From Lewinellaceae bacterium (GTDB taxonomy: Bacteria; Bacteroidota; Bacteroidia; Chitinophagales; Saprospiraceae), in NCBI GenBank assembly GCA_020636195.1, contig JACJYH010000002.1:248001-312000 (forward strand): 64,000 bases of DNA, in the 5' to 3' direction. The notes beneath the pieces are model-generated. The model saw only the letters and a list, made by a program, of their open reading frames with translations, was not told the origin of the DNA and searched no databases. A program made the position numbers and the translations under genes. Below are positions 1 through 9,289 of this stretch, one piece after another (the first letter of the stretch is position 1; every line of letters starts with the position of its first letter).

Positions 1-567
1 TGCCACATCACCATATTGGAAAGTATCAGTTTCTTGTTTAACTGGTGCAGCATTGGAATGAGCAGCCATGTAAACTTCGATATCTTTCTTTATTATTCTA
101 CCTTGGTCTCCTGATCCTGAAATAGAAGAAGGATCTATGCCGGCTTCTTTTGCAAGACTTTTTGCCAACGGAGAAATTTTAAGTCTAAGATGTTCAGCAG
201 TTACAGAAACAGGTGCTTGGACTACTGCTTTGGCAGGTTCTTCTGTTTTAATTGCTTTTTCGTCTGTAATTTTTGGGTTTATTGGTGAATTTGTTTGCGT
301 TTCATTGGACAGTAAAGCGTTTACATCATCACTTGCGTTTCCAATAATTGCAATAATCCCATCCACAGGGACAGTGCCCTTTTCTTTACTGATGTACAAA
401 AGTGTGCCGTTAAAGTAGCTCTCAAGCTCCATAGTAGCCTTATCTGTTTCAACTTCAGCTAATATATCGCCTGCTTTAACAGAATCGCCAACTTTTTTTA
501 ACCATGAAACAATATTACCTTCCTCCATGGTATCACTCAATCTGGGCATTCGAATGATTTCTGCCAT
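1..567 (-). CDS. pdhC: Pyruvate dehydrogenase E2 (dihydrolipoamide acetyltransferase), N-terminal part, cut by window edge
   Basis: The minus-strand frame opens with ATG at 567 and stays open to the window edge (189 codons seen). Residues 1-75 form a lipoyl domain starting MAEIIRMPRLSDTMEEG, with the lipoylated lysine K43 in EVETDKATMELES. An Ala/Pro/Glu linker follows. Residues 131-167 form a peripheral subunit-binding domain (ISPLAKSLAKEAGIDPSSI, then GRIIKKDIEVYM). The catalytic acetyltransferase domain lies outside the window. In the family, E2 is the core of the pyruvate dehydrogenase complex, passing acetyl groups from E1 to CoA via the lipoyl arm in the cytoplasm. A branched-chain or oxoglutarate E2 is possible, but this N-terminus is typical of Bacteroidota PDH E2. 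A TAATTTTG box on the minus strand at 601-594 is the likely promoter. Confidence 0.9.
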   Translation of the reverse strand, partial: MAEIIRMPRLSDTMEEGNIVSWLKKVGDSVKAGDILAEVETDKATMELESYFNGTLLYISKEKGTVPVDGIIAIIGNASDDVNALLSNETQTNSPINPKITDEKAIKTEEPAKAVVQAPVSVTAEHLRLKISPLAKSLAKEAGIDPSSISGSGDQGRIIKKDIEVYMAAHSNAAPVKQETDTFQYGDVA

Positions 568-593
568 AAATTTTCTTTTTAAATTTGAAAGGC

Positions 594-601
594 CAAAATT
601 A
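594..601 (-). promoter_or_regulatory. -7 promoter box for the E2 gene
   Basis: The minus strand reads TAATTTTG here, a match to the Bacteroidota -7 consensus TAnnTTTG, 26 nt before the E2 ATG at 567. No well-spaced -33 TTG was found, so this is a motif call only. Confidence 0.4.
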
Positions 602-700
602 AAGTACTTAATGCAATTCTAATAATAATTATCAACCTTCTTACATGTTGTTGTATTAAAATCACCTAAAGTTGGGGAATAACAATATAAACGGGTGGAA

Positions 701-735
701 ATAAAAAAGCCCGTGTAAAGACGAAGAACACGGGC
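701..735 (-). terminator. Intrinsic terminator (minus strand), tandem module copy A
   Basis: A perfect 8-bp stem, gcccgtgt (709-716) with acacgggc (728-735), is followed on the minus strand by TTTTTT (708-703). It lies upstream of the E2 gene and would stop transcripts entering from the right. The exact 19-nt repeat at 742-760 sits just before it in minus-strand order. Confidence 0.55.
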
Positions 736-741
736 ATTACT

Positions 742-760
742 CAATTTAATAACCAAAACT
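742..760. repeat. 19-nt direct repeat, copy A
   Basis: CAATTTAATAACCAAAACT, identical to 898-916 and 156 bp from it. Each copy adjoins a perfect 8-bp hairpin with a minus-strand T-run, so a module of about 155 bp (repeat plus terminator) appears tandemly duplicated. On the minus strand both copies encode the residues SFGY then stop, in frames that lack a convincing start codon. Confidence 0.7.
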
Positions 761-854
761 CATATAATCTTTATATTTCAAATATCGTGCCAGATATTTA
801 TTTTTAAAATAATATATACCACAATATTAAATAAATCTTTTCAGGTGTAATATT

Positions 855-883
855 ATAAAAAGTGCTCGTGACGTTTCACGAGC
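855..883 (-). terminator. Intrinsic terminator (minus strand), tandem module copy B
   Basis: A perfect stem, gctcgtga (864-871) with tcacgagc (876-883) and loop cgtt, is followed on the minus strand by ACTTTTTATAAT. It could terminate the 51-residue reading frame at 964-1119, or a small RNA. Confidence 0.55.
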
Positions 884-897
884 AACTACGAATTTTA

Positions 898-916
898 CAA
901 TTTAATAACCAAAACT
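898..916. repeat. 19-nt direct repeat, copy B
   Basis: Exact second copy of CAATTTAATAACCAAAACT (first at 742-760). The bases between the repeat and its hairpin differ between the copies, so only the repeat and the hairpin-plus-T-run architecture are conserved. Confidence 0.7.
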
Positions 917-963
917 TACACAGCACAAAGTTATAACATATTATTTATATTTTATATATATAA

Positions 964-1119
964 TCAATTAAAAATAAAATAAAAATTTATATTTTTATTG
1001 TATAATATATAATACACAGATAAACAACATAATATAAATGAGACAATGTTCAATATAATTAATCTTGAATTGAAAAAAAACTGTTTTTTCTTGGTTTTAG
1101 TTTCATTTTTAGATGACAT
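964..1119 (-). CDS. Possible small single-pass membrane protein, 51 aa
   Basis: An ATG at 1119 opens a 51-codon frame ending in TGA at 964-966. The N-terminus is lysine-rich (MSSKNETKTKKKQ), followed by a hydrophobic segment (LIILNIVSFILCCLSVYYIL, residues 20-39) that could span the membrane once. The minus-strand hairpin at 864-883 with its T-run lies about 80 bp downstream, as expected for a small transcription unit. Against it: the region is extremely AT-rich, so short hydrophobic frames arise easily by chance; no promoter box was found; and no family is recognised. Confidence 0.25.
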   Translation of the reverse strand: MSSKNETKTKKKQFFFNSRLIILNIVSFILCCLSVYYILYNKNINFYFIFN

Positions 1120-1153
1120 GATTTTTATCAATAGGAAAAATATTTCTTTACTC

Positions 1154-1161
1154 TACCTTTG
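1154..1161 (+). promoter_or_regulatory. -7 promoter box for the malic enzyme gene
   Basis: TACCTTTG matches the Bacteroidota -7 consensus TAnnTTTG, 43 nt before the ATG at 1205. No clear -33 TTG at the usual spacing. Confidence 0.5.
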
Positions 1162-1204
1162 CATTGGATTGTGTCATTAATTCCTAATCACATTATATAA
1201 AAAT

Positions 1205-3499
1205 ATGAATAATAAGGAAAAGTTACGGATAGATGCGCTGAAGTACCACGAACAGGGTAGGCCGGGTAAAATCGAAGTTGTCCCTACCAAGGAGCATAGT
1301 ACACAGAGGGACCTTTCTCTTGCCTATTCTCCCGGCGTGGCTGAGCCATGCTTGGCTATAGCAGCACAAAAGGATGATGTGTATAAATATACAGCAAAAG
1401 GCAATTTAGTCGCTGTCATCAGCAATGGTACAGCTGTGCTTGGTTTGGGTGATATTGGGCCAGACGCATCAAAACCGGTTATGGAAGGTAAAGGATTGTT
1501 ATTTAAGATATATGCGGATATTGATGTTTTTGATATCGAACTCAATACCAAAGATGTTGATGAATTTGTTCGAACAGTCAAAATATTAGAACCCACTTTT
1601 GGAGGTGTCAATTTAGAAGATATTTCGGCACCTCAATGTTTTGAAATTGAAGAAAGATTAAAGGAGGAGTTGTCCATACCTGTCATGCATGATGATCAGC
1701 ATGGCACTGCGATTATCAGTTCCGCGGCATTGATAAATGCTATAGATTTAGTTGAAAAAGACATTTCTAAAGTCAGAATCATTGTTAGCGGTGCAGGTGC
1801 ATCTGCAATTTCATGTACTAGACTGTATGTCAGCATGGGTGCTTTGAAAAAGAATATTTTTATGTTTGATAGCAAGGGGTTGATTCATCCTAACAGACAA
1901 AATCTCGATGGAAAAAAGTCTGAATTTGCGAATCCAAATCTACCGGAATCGACCACATTATCTGAAGCCTTGCAAGGTGCCGATGTATTTATTGGTCTTT
2001 CTAGGGGCAACGTTCTAACGGCAGTTATGATACAAGGGATGGCTGAAAACCCTATTATATTTGCTATGGCGAACCCAGATCCTGAAATTTCATACACAGA
2101 GGCAACTCATGCCAGACCTGACGCAATAGTGGCTACTGGTAGGTCAGATTTTCCTAATCAAGTCAATAATGTCTTAGGATTTCCATTTATATTCCGTGGA
2201 GCTTTGGATGTCAGAGCGAAACGTATCAATGAGGAGATGAAACTAGCAGCGGTCAAAGCCCTCGCTAATTTGGCCAAAAAGCCTGTCCCTGATTTAGTCA
2301 ACATGGCATACGGTGAGAAAAATATTACCTTTGGAAGACATTATATTATACCTAAACCCGTCGATCCTAGGCTATTGGTCTCCGTAGCACCTGCAGTAGC
2401 ACAAGCTGCTATCGATACCAATGTAGCACAAGCACCCATTGAAGATTGGGAAGCATACAAAATACAACTGTCGAAGCGAATTGGTTTAGATAATAGGTTG
2501 ATGCGATTGCTTGAGAAAAGAGCCAAGTCAAATCCTAAAAAAGTTGTATTTGCAGATGCAGAAGACTTGAATGTACTTAAAGCCGTATTGGAGATTGTCA
2601 ATGAAGGTATCGCCCATCCAATATTACTAGGAGAAAGAGAAAATATAAAATATTTATGTGATGTCAATAAAATCCATTTGCAAGATGTCACGATCATAGA
2701 TCCTTCAGATCCAATTGGAGAAGAAGAAAATGAAAATTTTCACCTATATTGTGATACGTTGTACAATAAAAGAAAGAGGAAAGGATTTATTTATCAAGAG
2801 TCGATTTCCGCCATGCGTAGCAGAAATTACTATGGTGCCATGATGGTTGAAATGGGAGACGCAGATGCCATGGTAAGTGGTCTGAGTAGAAATTATCCTG
2901 ATGCACTGAGACCAGCACTTCAGATAATTGGACCGCGACAAGATGTGAAAAAAGTATGCTCCATGTACGTACTCATGAGTCGATTTGGACCAATATTTTT
3001 AGCAGACGCATCTATAAATTTCGAGCCAAACCCAGAAGAATTGGTGGAGATTGCTAGACTTGTTGCAGAGGAGGTGGAATCGATGAACATTCAGCCAAGA
3101 ATTGCTTTTGTCACATACTCTAATTTTGGTTCTGTGACAAAAGGTCCTGCTGCTTTGAAAATGCGTGCAGCTCTCAAATTACTGCATGAAAAGTATCCAA
3201 ATATCATCGCTGACGGCGAAATGCAGGCACATTTAGCCTTGGATCCAACGCTTCTGAAGGAATATCATCCATTTAGCGACCTAGTAGATGGTGGCGCTAA
3301 CATATTGATTTTTCCAAATCTTTCATCAGCAAATATTGCGGTAAACTTGGTTATAACTGTGGCGAGTATCGAAAAATTGGGACCAATTATTTTGGGTATG
3401 AACAAACCCGTTCAGGTATTGCAATTGGGTTCTACAGTTCGAGAAATTGTCAACATGACCACATTAGCAGTAGTAGAGGCGCAAAGAGTCAAGTTATAA
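1205..3499 (+). CDS. maeB: NADP-dependent malic enzyme fused to a phosphotransacetylase domain (MaeB type)
   Basis: 764 residues, the usual length of the large bacterial malic enzymes that carry a C-terminal phosphate-acetyltransferase-like domain. It decarboxylates malate to pyruvate and CO2 with reduction of NADP, in the cytoplasm. The malic N-domain holds the catalytic tyrosine (AYSPGVAEPC, Y41), lysine (MEGKG, K96), and the metal ligands of GVNLEDI (E138/D139) and HDDQHGTA (162-169). The nucleotide fold carries SGAGASA near residue 196. From about residue 430 the PTA-like domain begins; in the family it is regulatory and binds acetyl-CoA rather than being catalytic. ATG at 1205 is preceded by TACCTTTG. 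With PDH E2 next door and acs further right, it fits gluconeogenic growth on C2-C4 acids. Confidence 0.93.
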   Translation: MNNKEKLRIDALKYHEQGRPGKIEVVPTKEHSTQRDLSLAYSPGVAEPCLAIAAQKDDVYKYTAKGNLVAVISNGTAVLGLGDIGPDASKPVMEGKGLLFKIYADIDVFDIELNTKDVDEFVRTVKILEPTFGGVNLEDISAPQCFEIEERLKEELSIPVMHDDQHGTAIISSAALINAIDLVEKDISKVRIIVSGAGASAISCTRLYVSMGALKKNIFMFDSKGLIHPNRQNLDGKKSEFANPNLPESTTLSEALQGADVFIGLSRGNVLTAVMIQGMAENPIIFAMANPDPEISYTEATHARPDAIVATGRSDFPNQVNNVLGFPFIFRGALDVRAKRINEEMKLAAVKALANLAKKPVPDLVNMAYGEKNITFGRHYIIPKPVDPRLLVSVAPAVAQAAIDTNVAQAPIEDWEAYKIQLSKRIGLDNRLMRLLEKRAKSNPKKVVFADAEDLNVLKAVLEIVNEGIAHPILLGERENIKYLCDVNKIHLQDVTIIDPSDPIGEEENENFHLYCDTLYNKRKRKGFIYQESISAMRSRNYYGAMMVEMGDADAMVSGLSRNYPDALRPALQIIGPRQDVKKVCSMYVLMSRFGPIFLADASINFEPNPEELVEIARLVAEEVESMNIQPRIAFVTYSNFGSVTKGPAALKMRAALKLLHEKYPNIIADGEMQAHLALDPTLLKEYHPFSDLVDGGANILIFPNLSSANIAVNLVITVASIEKLGPIILGMNKPVQVLQLGSTVREIVNMTTLAVVEAQRVKL

Positions 3500-3522
3500 C
3501 TTAATGTAAAAATAAAAGCATC

Positions 3523-4470
3523 ATGTACAAATATTTGGTTTTCGTTCTTATTTTAGTCGGTTTTGGATTTGTTTCTATTTCAGAAAATACGGATCCACCC
3601 AAATCTAAATTAGAACTTGGAAAACTTCTCTTTTTTGACCCAATTTTATCATTGGATTCTACGATCAGTTGTGCATCGTGTCATAAACCGGAATATGCAT
3701 TCGCAGATACATTTGCGATCAGTCCAGGAATTCAAGGAAGACTAGGAAGAAGAAATGCGCCATCTGTTATGAATATGGCATTCCGAGATTTGATGTTTTT
3801 AGATGGAAGGTCTTCTAATTTAAGAGATCAAGTGCATTTTCCGATTGGTGATACTTTGGAAATGGGTTTTAATATTGAACGTGTTATCCACAGATTGAAG
3901 CGACATCCTGATTATTCATCCTATTTTGAAAAATTGTATGGATCGGTCCCCAGCTCTGAAAATATTTCGGATGCGATAGCGATTTTTGAAGAAAGCTTGG
4001 AAACATCTGATACTGAGTTTGATAGATGGATGAATGATCAAAAAAATAATATGACTGCATCCGCTATACGAGGTAGGGAAATTTTTATGAGTAAAAAAGC
4101 CAAGTGTTTTGATTGTCATTTTGGTCCTGATTTTACTGGAGATGAATTCAAAAACATAGGTTTGTATGACGAAATGATATACGTGGACAAAGGTAGATAT
4201 GAGATCACTAAAGACTCTGCGGATTTAGGAAGGTTTAAAGTTCCGGGTTTAAGGAATGTTGCCATTACTAGACCATATATGCACGACGGAAGTTTTGAAA
4301 CTTTAAAAGAAGTGATCGAATACTATGATAACCCAAGTCAATTTGTAAAAAATCCAATCAATATAGATACACTTTTATTAGAACCACTACATCTGACATC
4401 TGAAGAAAAGCAAGATTTGGAAGCATTCCTTTTATCACTCACAGATATAAAATTTTTAAATAAAACTTGA
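3523..4470 (+). CDS. Di-heme cytochrome c peroxidase (CcpA/MauG family), periplasmic
   Basis: 315 residues. The N-terminus (MYKYLVFVLILVGFGFVSIS) is a signal or anchor segment. Two CxxCH heme c sites are visible: CASCH (50-54) and CFDCH (195-199), the spacing expected of bacterial di-heme peroxidases. RNAPSVMNMAF and FLDGRSSNLRDQ are family-typical motifs near the first heme, and PYMHDGSF (251-258) carries the methionine that usually ligates the second heme. The family reduces hydrogen peroxide with electrons from small cytochromes; MauG-type relatives instead oxidise protein residues, and the sequence alone does not separate these. Starts 23 bp after maeB on the same strand, so co-transcription is possible. 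Confidence 0.88.
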   Translation: MYKYLVFVLILVGFGFVSISENTDPPKSKLELGKLLFFDPILSLDSTISCASCHKPEYAFADTFAISPGIQGRLGRRNAPSVMNMAFRDLMFLDGRSSNLRDQVHFPIGDTLEMGFNIERVIHRLKRHPDYSSYFEKLYGSVPSSENISDAIAIFEESLETSDTEFDRWMNDQKNNMTASAIRGREIFMSKKAKCFDCHFGPDFTGDEFKNIGLYDEMIYVDKGRYEITKDSADLGRFKVPGLRNVAITRPYMHDGSFETLKEVIEYYDNPSQFVKNPINIDTLLLEPLHLTSEEKQDLEAFLLSLTDIKFLNKT

Positions 4471-4550
4471 ATCATCATAAAAAATGACTTTTAGATTGTA
4501 ATATTCCTCTTTAAATAATTAAATTTACACTTCTTTAACAAACATTTGTA

Positions 4551-7500
4551 ATGTTGGGAGTAATTAGGTGGATGATTGTTTTTGGCAGTCTTATTTTTCT
4601 AAAAAATGTAGTTTATAGTCAATGTTTAACTATCGATGTACCTGATGATCTCACGATTTGCGATCCCACAGATGTTAACTTAATTGGAAATATATCCGGA
4701 AATTATTTTGCTTTTGATTGGACTTCAGATTATGGATTCTTTGATGCTACAAATATAAATACGTGGGCATTCGTTGATAGAACTACCGTATTTACATTGA
4801 CAGGATATGGTAATCCAATTACAAATGTCATTGTAAATGGTGATTTTTCGCAAGGTAATACCGGGTTTACAACAGATTATACTGCTTCATTTCCAGGTTA
4901 CACGTGTCCTAGTGGAAATCAAGTTTATGGAGTTTTAGGATGTGAGGGGACATATGTGATTGGCCCAAACTCAGGCCCGACACATACAAACTTTGCGGAT
5001 TGTTACGACCATACAGGTGGTGGGAATATGATGATGGTCAATGGTGCAAGTAGCCTTCAAAACATATGGTGTCAAACTGTTGCTGTGATGCCAAATACTA
5101 CTTATATTTTCCAAGCATTCGCGACATCATTAAACAGCAGTTCACCTGCAATACTTCAATTTTCGATTGACGGAGGTCTCTTGGGTTCTCCCTTTGGACT
5201 TTCTGGTGCCACGTGTACTTGGGAAGAGTTTTATGCAACATGGGATAGTGGATCGAGTACATCGGTGACCATCTGTGTGACAAATCAAAATACTGCTGCA
5301 AGTGGTAACGATTTTGCATTGGATGATATTTATTTTGGACCACTTTGTGAAGAAGAACTATCCTTCACTGTCACTTATGACCCATTTGAAATCGCTGTCA
5401 ATAGTGGATATATTATAAATTGTAATCAACCAACTGCAAGTCTTGATGTGTTTACAATACCTTTAAATAATTATCAATATCAATGGAGTACCTATGATGG
5501 CAATATAGTATCAGGAAGTGCCACATCAAATGTGATAGTGGATGCTGGCGGTGATTATTTTGTTACTGTTACTGACGCCAACCAATGTACAAAGGTTGAA
5601 CAAATCGTTGTTGCTGAAGATTTTACAAAACCTTCTATTATCATTGAAGGGGATACAATATTGAATTGCGATTTCCCAAGCACACAATTGTCTATCGGTG
5701 ATATTTCAGGATTGGAATTCATCCAATGGACTTTTCCGGATTTCACTACCAGTTTTGATAGTGGCATTTTAGTAACAAATCCGGGAGTTTATTTGCTGGA
5801 TGTGACCGGATTCAATGGTTGTACCAGCCATTATCAAAGAGAAGTGAAATTTGATCAAAGTGAATTGGTATTAAATATCGATAGTATAGGTGTTTTAACT
5901 TGTTCTGACACTACAGCGATAATAAAATTATCCATTCCAAGCCCTTTTGATGAAATAAGATGGATGAATACTTCTATTGATACCATATTGGATAATGGAT
6001 TGACAGCTATTGTTCATGAATCAGGTGTGTACACTGCAAATATTAAGTTGACTAATGGTTGTGTTTTTGCAAAGGAATTTAAAGTGGATGAAATCGGGCC
6101 CAATTTTTCTTATGCGATTGGTACTTTAGACACATTGACGTGTAGTAAAACATCAGTACCTATTCCCATCTCATTAAACAATAATAATCATGTATTATGG
6201 CCAATATCACCATTTTATCAAATTGGAGATATGACATATGCTGATCAAGCTGGAAAATACTATATTAATATTATCGATAGTTTGGGTTGTATCACATTGG
6301 ATAGTTTAGAGATAATGGAGAATAAAAGATTATCCAATGTTACTGTTCGGGTCGACTCTATAGATTGTGTAGATAAAAAGGGTGGATTTTTTGTTGAAAA
6401 TATTGATGCAAAAGAGTGGTTTTGGCTAGAAGGAAATGGATATAATTCTATGCCTTATGCTGAATTTGGGCAAGAAGGAACCTACCACATCGTGCTTATT
6501 GGGGAAAATGGGTGTAAAGATACTGCGTCATATGTATTGCCGTCCAATGTCAAATATCCAAGATTTCAAACCCAAGTTAGTGATATAGATTGTGTTAATA
6601 CTATTGGAAATTTAATAGTGATCACGGATCCAAGTAATCAGGTAACATGGAGCACAATAAGTGGAAAGTCAGGCATTGGAACCGATATTTTAAGTAATCA
6701 AAGTGAAGTGATTTTCATTAAGGTATCCACAGCGGATGGTTGCTTTTTGGAAGATACGTTTGATATAAAGGTGGATACATTGGCTCCTACACTTTCTATA
6801 TCTCCTTTGATTGACACACTCACCTGTTTAAAAATGGAAGTTAAACCATTGGTTCAGGCAACAGATTTTACTAGTATATTATGGTCAAATATCGAACCGT
6901 TAGTGAACAATAATTTACGACCTACAATTACAGAACCGGGAAGATACATATTGACATTGACCAACGGAAATGGTTGTATTACCCAAGACAGTATCTTAAT
7001 CTTACAAGATGTTTCCAAACCTTTAGTCTATTTGGATTTTGATACCTTAACCTGTTTGCTTCCGAATACAAAGCTTGAAGTTGTGGATTATCATGGAGAA
7101 GTACTTTCGCTCATTTCCCCGGACCAAAGCCAAAAATTAATTAATAATTTTCATTCCATCTCCGAAGCTGGCATATATGCGATGCATGTGATTAAGTCAA
7201 ATGGTTGTGACACCCTCATCAATTTCACTGTAAGAGAAGACAAAGAAGTACCAACCCTTTTTGTTGAAGATGCAGTTCTCACATGTTATGAGCCTGAGGC
7301 AAAACTACAAAACACAATTCATCAAAATAGGACCATTCAATATACGTGGACAGATTCTGGCGGCATAGCAGTTTCTACATCCGATTTTATCGATGTTAAG
7401 GAAGCATCAATATTGTTTTTGACGGCTCAGTATGATAATGGATGTACTGAAAAATTTGGCCCTATTAGCACTGCTGAGGACAAACAAAAACCAGAGATCC

Positions 7501-8483
7501 TTTTTTTAGGAGAAACATTGTTGACATGTAAAGATTCTGTTCAAACAATTGGTTTTGAAAGTATTGGAATAATAAATCAAAGAAAATGGTTTTTTAATCA
7601 AGTTGAGATAGATTCATCATATGAAATTCAGATTTCTGATGAAGGAATATATCATCTTGTAGTAGAAAATTTACTGAATGGCTGTGTTGCTGAAGACAGC
7701 ATTCAGGTATTTAGAGCGCCATTTTTAGATACATTCAATATAAATTTGGAGCATCCAAAGTGTGTTGGGGAATTGGATTTTTTTGAGATTGATAAGATTT
7801 TAGGAGGCACTGCACCTTATACTCTACAATTAAATAATGATATTGTTTCATTGAATGGTAAATCGCTTGAGTCTGGGGAATATCATCTGCAATTGACTGA
7901 TACAAATTTATGTGTAAAAAGTATTGATTTTACGGTCATAAGGCCAATAGAAATAGTTGTTGATGCAGGAAGTGATCTCGAAATATTAAGAGGTGAAAGT
8001 GTAAAATTAAGCCCATCTTTTTCATCAAATACATCTATTTTTGAATGGGAATCTAATAGTACCTTAGATTGTCTTTCTTGCCCGGAACCTGAAGCTTCTC
8101 CATTAGAATCGCAAGTATATGTTCTAACCGTCTATGATGAAAATGGTTGTTCAGCACAAGATGATGTGCAGGTCAGAGTCAAATTCGACAAAGGTGTGAT
8201 AGCACCAAATATTGTCAATGTCTCATCTCATCTAAATAATCGATTTACAATATATCCATTATATACATCAGTGGAAGAAATAGAATATATAAAAATTTAT
8301 GATAGATGGGGGAATCTGGTTTTTATGAAGGAGCATTTGTTATCAGGTGATACTTCTCAAGGATGGGATATGACTTTCGGAGGTCAGACTTGTGAAGAAG
8401 GAGTATATATTTGGATAGCTTCAATAAAGTATGTTGATGGGAGTGACGAAACCGTTAGTGGAGATGTGACTTTAATTAAATAG
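4551..8483 (+). CDS. Large exported Ig/PKD-like repeat protein with T9SS type B (CHU_C) C-terminus
   Basis: 1310 residues. Signal peptide of about 24 residues ends at VVYSQ. Residues ~95-260 look like a jelly-roll carbohydrate-binding-type domain (NGDFSQGNTGF ... FALDDIYFG). About ten modules of roughly 75 residues follow, each opening with a strand ending in a cysteine (NCNQP, NCDFP, LTCSD, LTCSK, DCVDK, DCVNT, LTCLK, LTCLL, LTCYE, LTCKD) and most closing with an NGC turn, suggesting one disulfide per module. The last ~100 residues are a CHU_C sorting domain: IKIYDRWGNLVF, GWDMTFGG, GVYIWIASI, SGDVTLIK. The usual opening motif FSPNGDGxND is missing. Probably a cell-surface or adhesin-like protein secreted by the T9SS; its ligand cannot be told. 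Confidence 0.82.
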   Translation: MLGVIRWMIVFGSLIFLKNVVYSQCLTIDVPDDLTICDPTDVNLIGNISGNYFAFDWTSDYGFFDATNINTWAFVDRTTVFTLTGYGNPITNVIVNGDFSQGNTGFTTDYTASFPGYTCPSGNQVYGVLGCEGTYVIGPNSGPTHTNFADCYDHTGGGNMMMVNGASSLQNIWCQTVAVMPNTTYIFQAFATSLNSSSPAILQFSIDGGLLGSPFGLSGATCTWEEFYATWDSGSSTSVTICVTNQNTAASGNDFALDDIYFGPLCEEELSFTVTYDPFEIAVNSGYIINCNQPTASLDVFTIPLNNYQYQWSTYDGNIVSGSATSNVIVDAGGDYFVTVTDANQCTKVEQIVVAEDFTKPSIIIEGDTILNCDFPSTQLSIGDISGLEFIQWTFPDFTTSFDSGILVTNPGVYLLDVTGFNGCTSHYQREVKFDQSELVLNIDSIGVLTCSDTTAIIKLSIPSPFDEIRWMNTSIDTILDNGLTAIVHESGVYTANIKLTNGCVFAKEFKVDEIGPNFSYAIGTLDTLTCSKTSVPIPISLNNNNHVLWPISPFYQIGDMTYADQAGKYYINIIDSLGCITLDSLEIMENKRLSNVTVRVDSIDCVDKKGGFFVENIDAKEWFWLEGNGYNSMPYAEFGQEGTYHIVLIGENGCKDTASYVLPSNVKYPRFQTQVSDIDCVNTIGNLIVITDPSNQVTWSTISGKSGIGTDILSNQSEVIFIKVSTADGCFLEDTFDIKVDTLAPTLSISPLIDTLTCLKMEVKPLVQATDFTSILWSNIEPLVNNNLRPTITEPGRYILTLTNGNGCITQDSILILQDVSKPLVYLDFDTLTCLLPNTKLEVVDYHGEVLSLISPDQSQKLINNFHSISEAGIYAMHVIKSNGCDTLINFTVREDKEVPTLFVEDAVLTCYEPEAKLQNTIHQNRTIQYTWTDSGGIAVSTSDFIDVKEASILFLTAQYDNGCTEKFGPISTAEDKQKPEILFLGETLLTCKDSVQTIGFESIGIINQRKWFFNQVEIDSSYEIQISDEGIYHLVVENLLNGCVAEDSIQVFRAPFLDTFNINLEHPKCVGELDFFEIDKILGGTAPYTLQLNNDIVSLNGKSLESGEYHLQLTDTNLCVKSIDFTVIRPIEIVVDAGSDLEILRGESVKLSPSFSSNTSIFEWESNSTLDCLSCPEPEASPLESQVYVLTVYDENGCSAQDDVQVRVKFDKGVIAPNIVNVSSHLNNRFTIYPLYTSVEEIEYIKIYDRWGNLVFMKEHLLSGDTSQGWDMTFGGQTCEEGVYIWIASIKYVDGSDETVSGDVTLIK

Positions 8484-8522
8484 TGAAGTAATTTTAAAAT
8501 TAGATAAAATAATAAAAATAAA

Positions 8523-9116
8523 ATGTCATATATAATTAACTCAATATCTGTATTTTGTGGATCATCCATGGGGTCAGATTCTGCATTTTATAAGAAGGCT
8601 AAAGAAGTAGGCACATTTATGGCCGAACAAAAGGTAACTGTCGTTTATGGGGGAGCTCGAGTAGGTTTGATGGGTGCTGTAGCTGAAGGTGCTTTGTCAA
8701 AAGGTGGAGAAGTGATAGGAGTGATACCCACTTTTTTGACCAGCAAGGAAATTGCGCATGATGGATTGACCAAACTAATTACTGTGAATACCATGCAAGA
8801 ACGGAAAACAAAAATGAGTGATTTATCCGATGCTGCATTGATACTTCCAGGTGGTTTTGGGACATTGGATGAGATGTTTGAATTGCTGACATGGGGCCAA
8901 TTAGGATTGCATAAGAAGCCTATTGGATTGCTCAATGTCAATAATTTTTGGGATCCTTTGGTGGCATGCATTGATAAAATGGTGGAGTCCAATTTGTTGA
9001 GATATTCACATAGAAATATGTTGATAGTCGGCAATGATTTACCTACGCTATTTGAAGCAATGAAAGTGTATGAAGCGCCACACAAGGCCAAGTGGATGGA
9101 AAAAAATCAAGTATGA
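8523..9116 (+). CDS. LOG-family nucleotide phosphoribohydrolase (TIGR00730)
   Basis: 197 residues. A Rossmann-like fold opens with INSISVFCGSSMGSD; VVYGGARVGLMGAVAEGAL and the family signature PGGFGTLDEMFELLTWGQLG follow, holding the conserved Arg/Glu and PGGxGT residues. The LOG family (often mis-annotated lysine decarboxylase) cleaves nucleoside 5'-monophosphates to free base and ribose 5-phosphate; plant members activate cytokinins, while the substrate in non-plant-associated bacteria is usually unknown. Cytoplasmic: no signal peptide. It starts 39 bp after the preceding CHU_C gene on the same strand; a functional link is not evident. Confidence 0.88.
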   Translation: MSYIINSISVFCGSSMGSDSAFYKKAKEVGTFMAEQKVTVVYGGARVGLMGAVAEGALSKGGEVIGVIPTFLTSKEIAHDGLTKLITVNTMQERKTKMSDLSDAALILPGGFGTLDEMFELLTWGQLGLHKKPIGLLNVNNFWDPLVACIDKMVESNLLRYSHRNMLIVGNDLPTLFEAMKVYEAPHKAKWMEKNQV

Positions 9117-9240
9117 ATATAAAGATTTCATCGTATTACATTTGTTACCAAAAGCTGAAAAGTAGTAAATATATATTTAAGCTTGTTTAATTACTTTTCG
9201 TGTTGACGAATTTTTAAATTCTTAACGAAATGTTTCCACA

Positions 9241-9267
9241 TTGATACCCAAATAATTTTTATCTTTG
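9241..9267 (+). promoter_or_regulatory. Promoter for the PhoD-like phosphatase gene
   Basis: TTG at 9241-9243 and TATCTTTG at 9260-9267 match the Bacteroidota -33/-7 pattern (TTG ... TAnnTTTG) with a 16-bp spacer, slightly short. The -7 box ends 22 nt before the ATG at 9290. Confidence 0.5.
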
Positions 9268-9289
9268 AGCTTATGTAATTTGAGGATTG

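Noticed and set aside
8645..9091. Long minus-strand reading frame opposite the LOG-family gene
   Set aside because: It is the antisense of a well-supported gene with clear family motifs, has no recognisable domain or promoter, and reads as low-quality protein.
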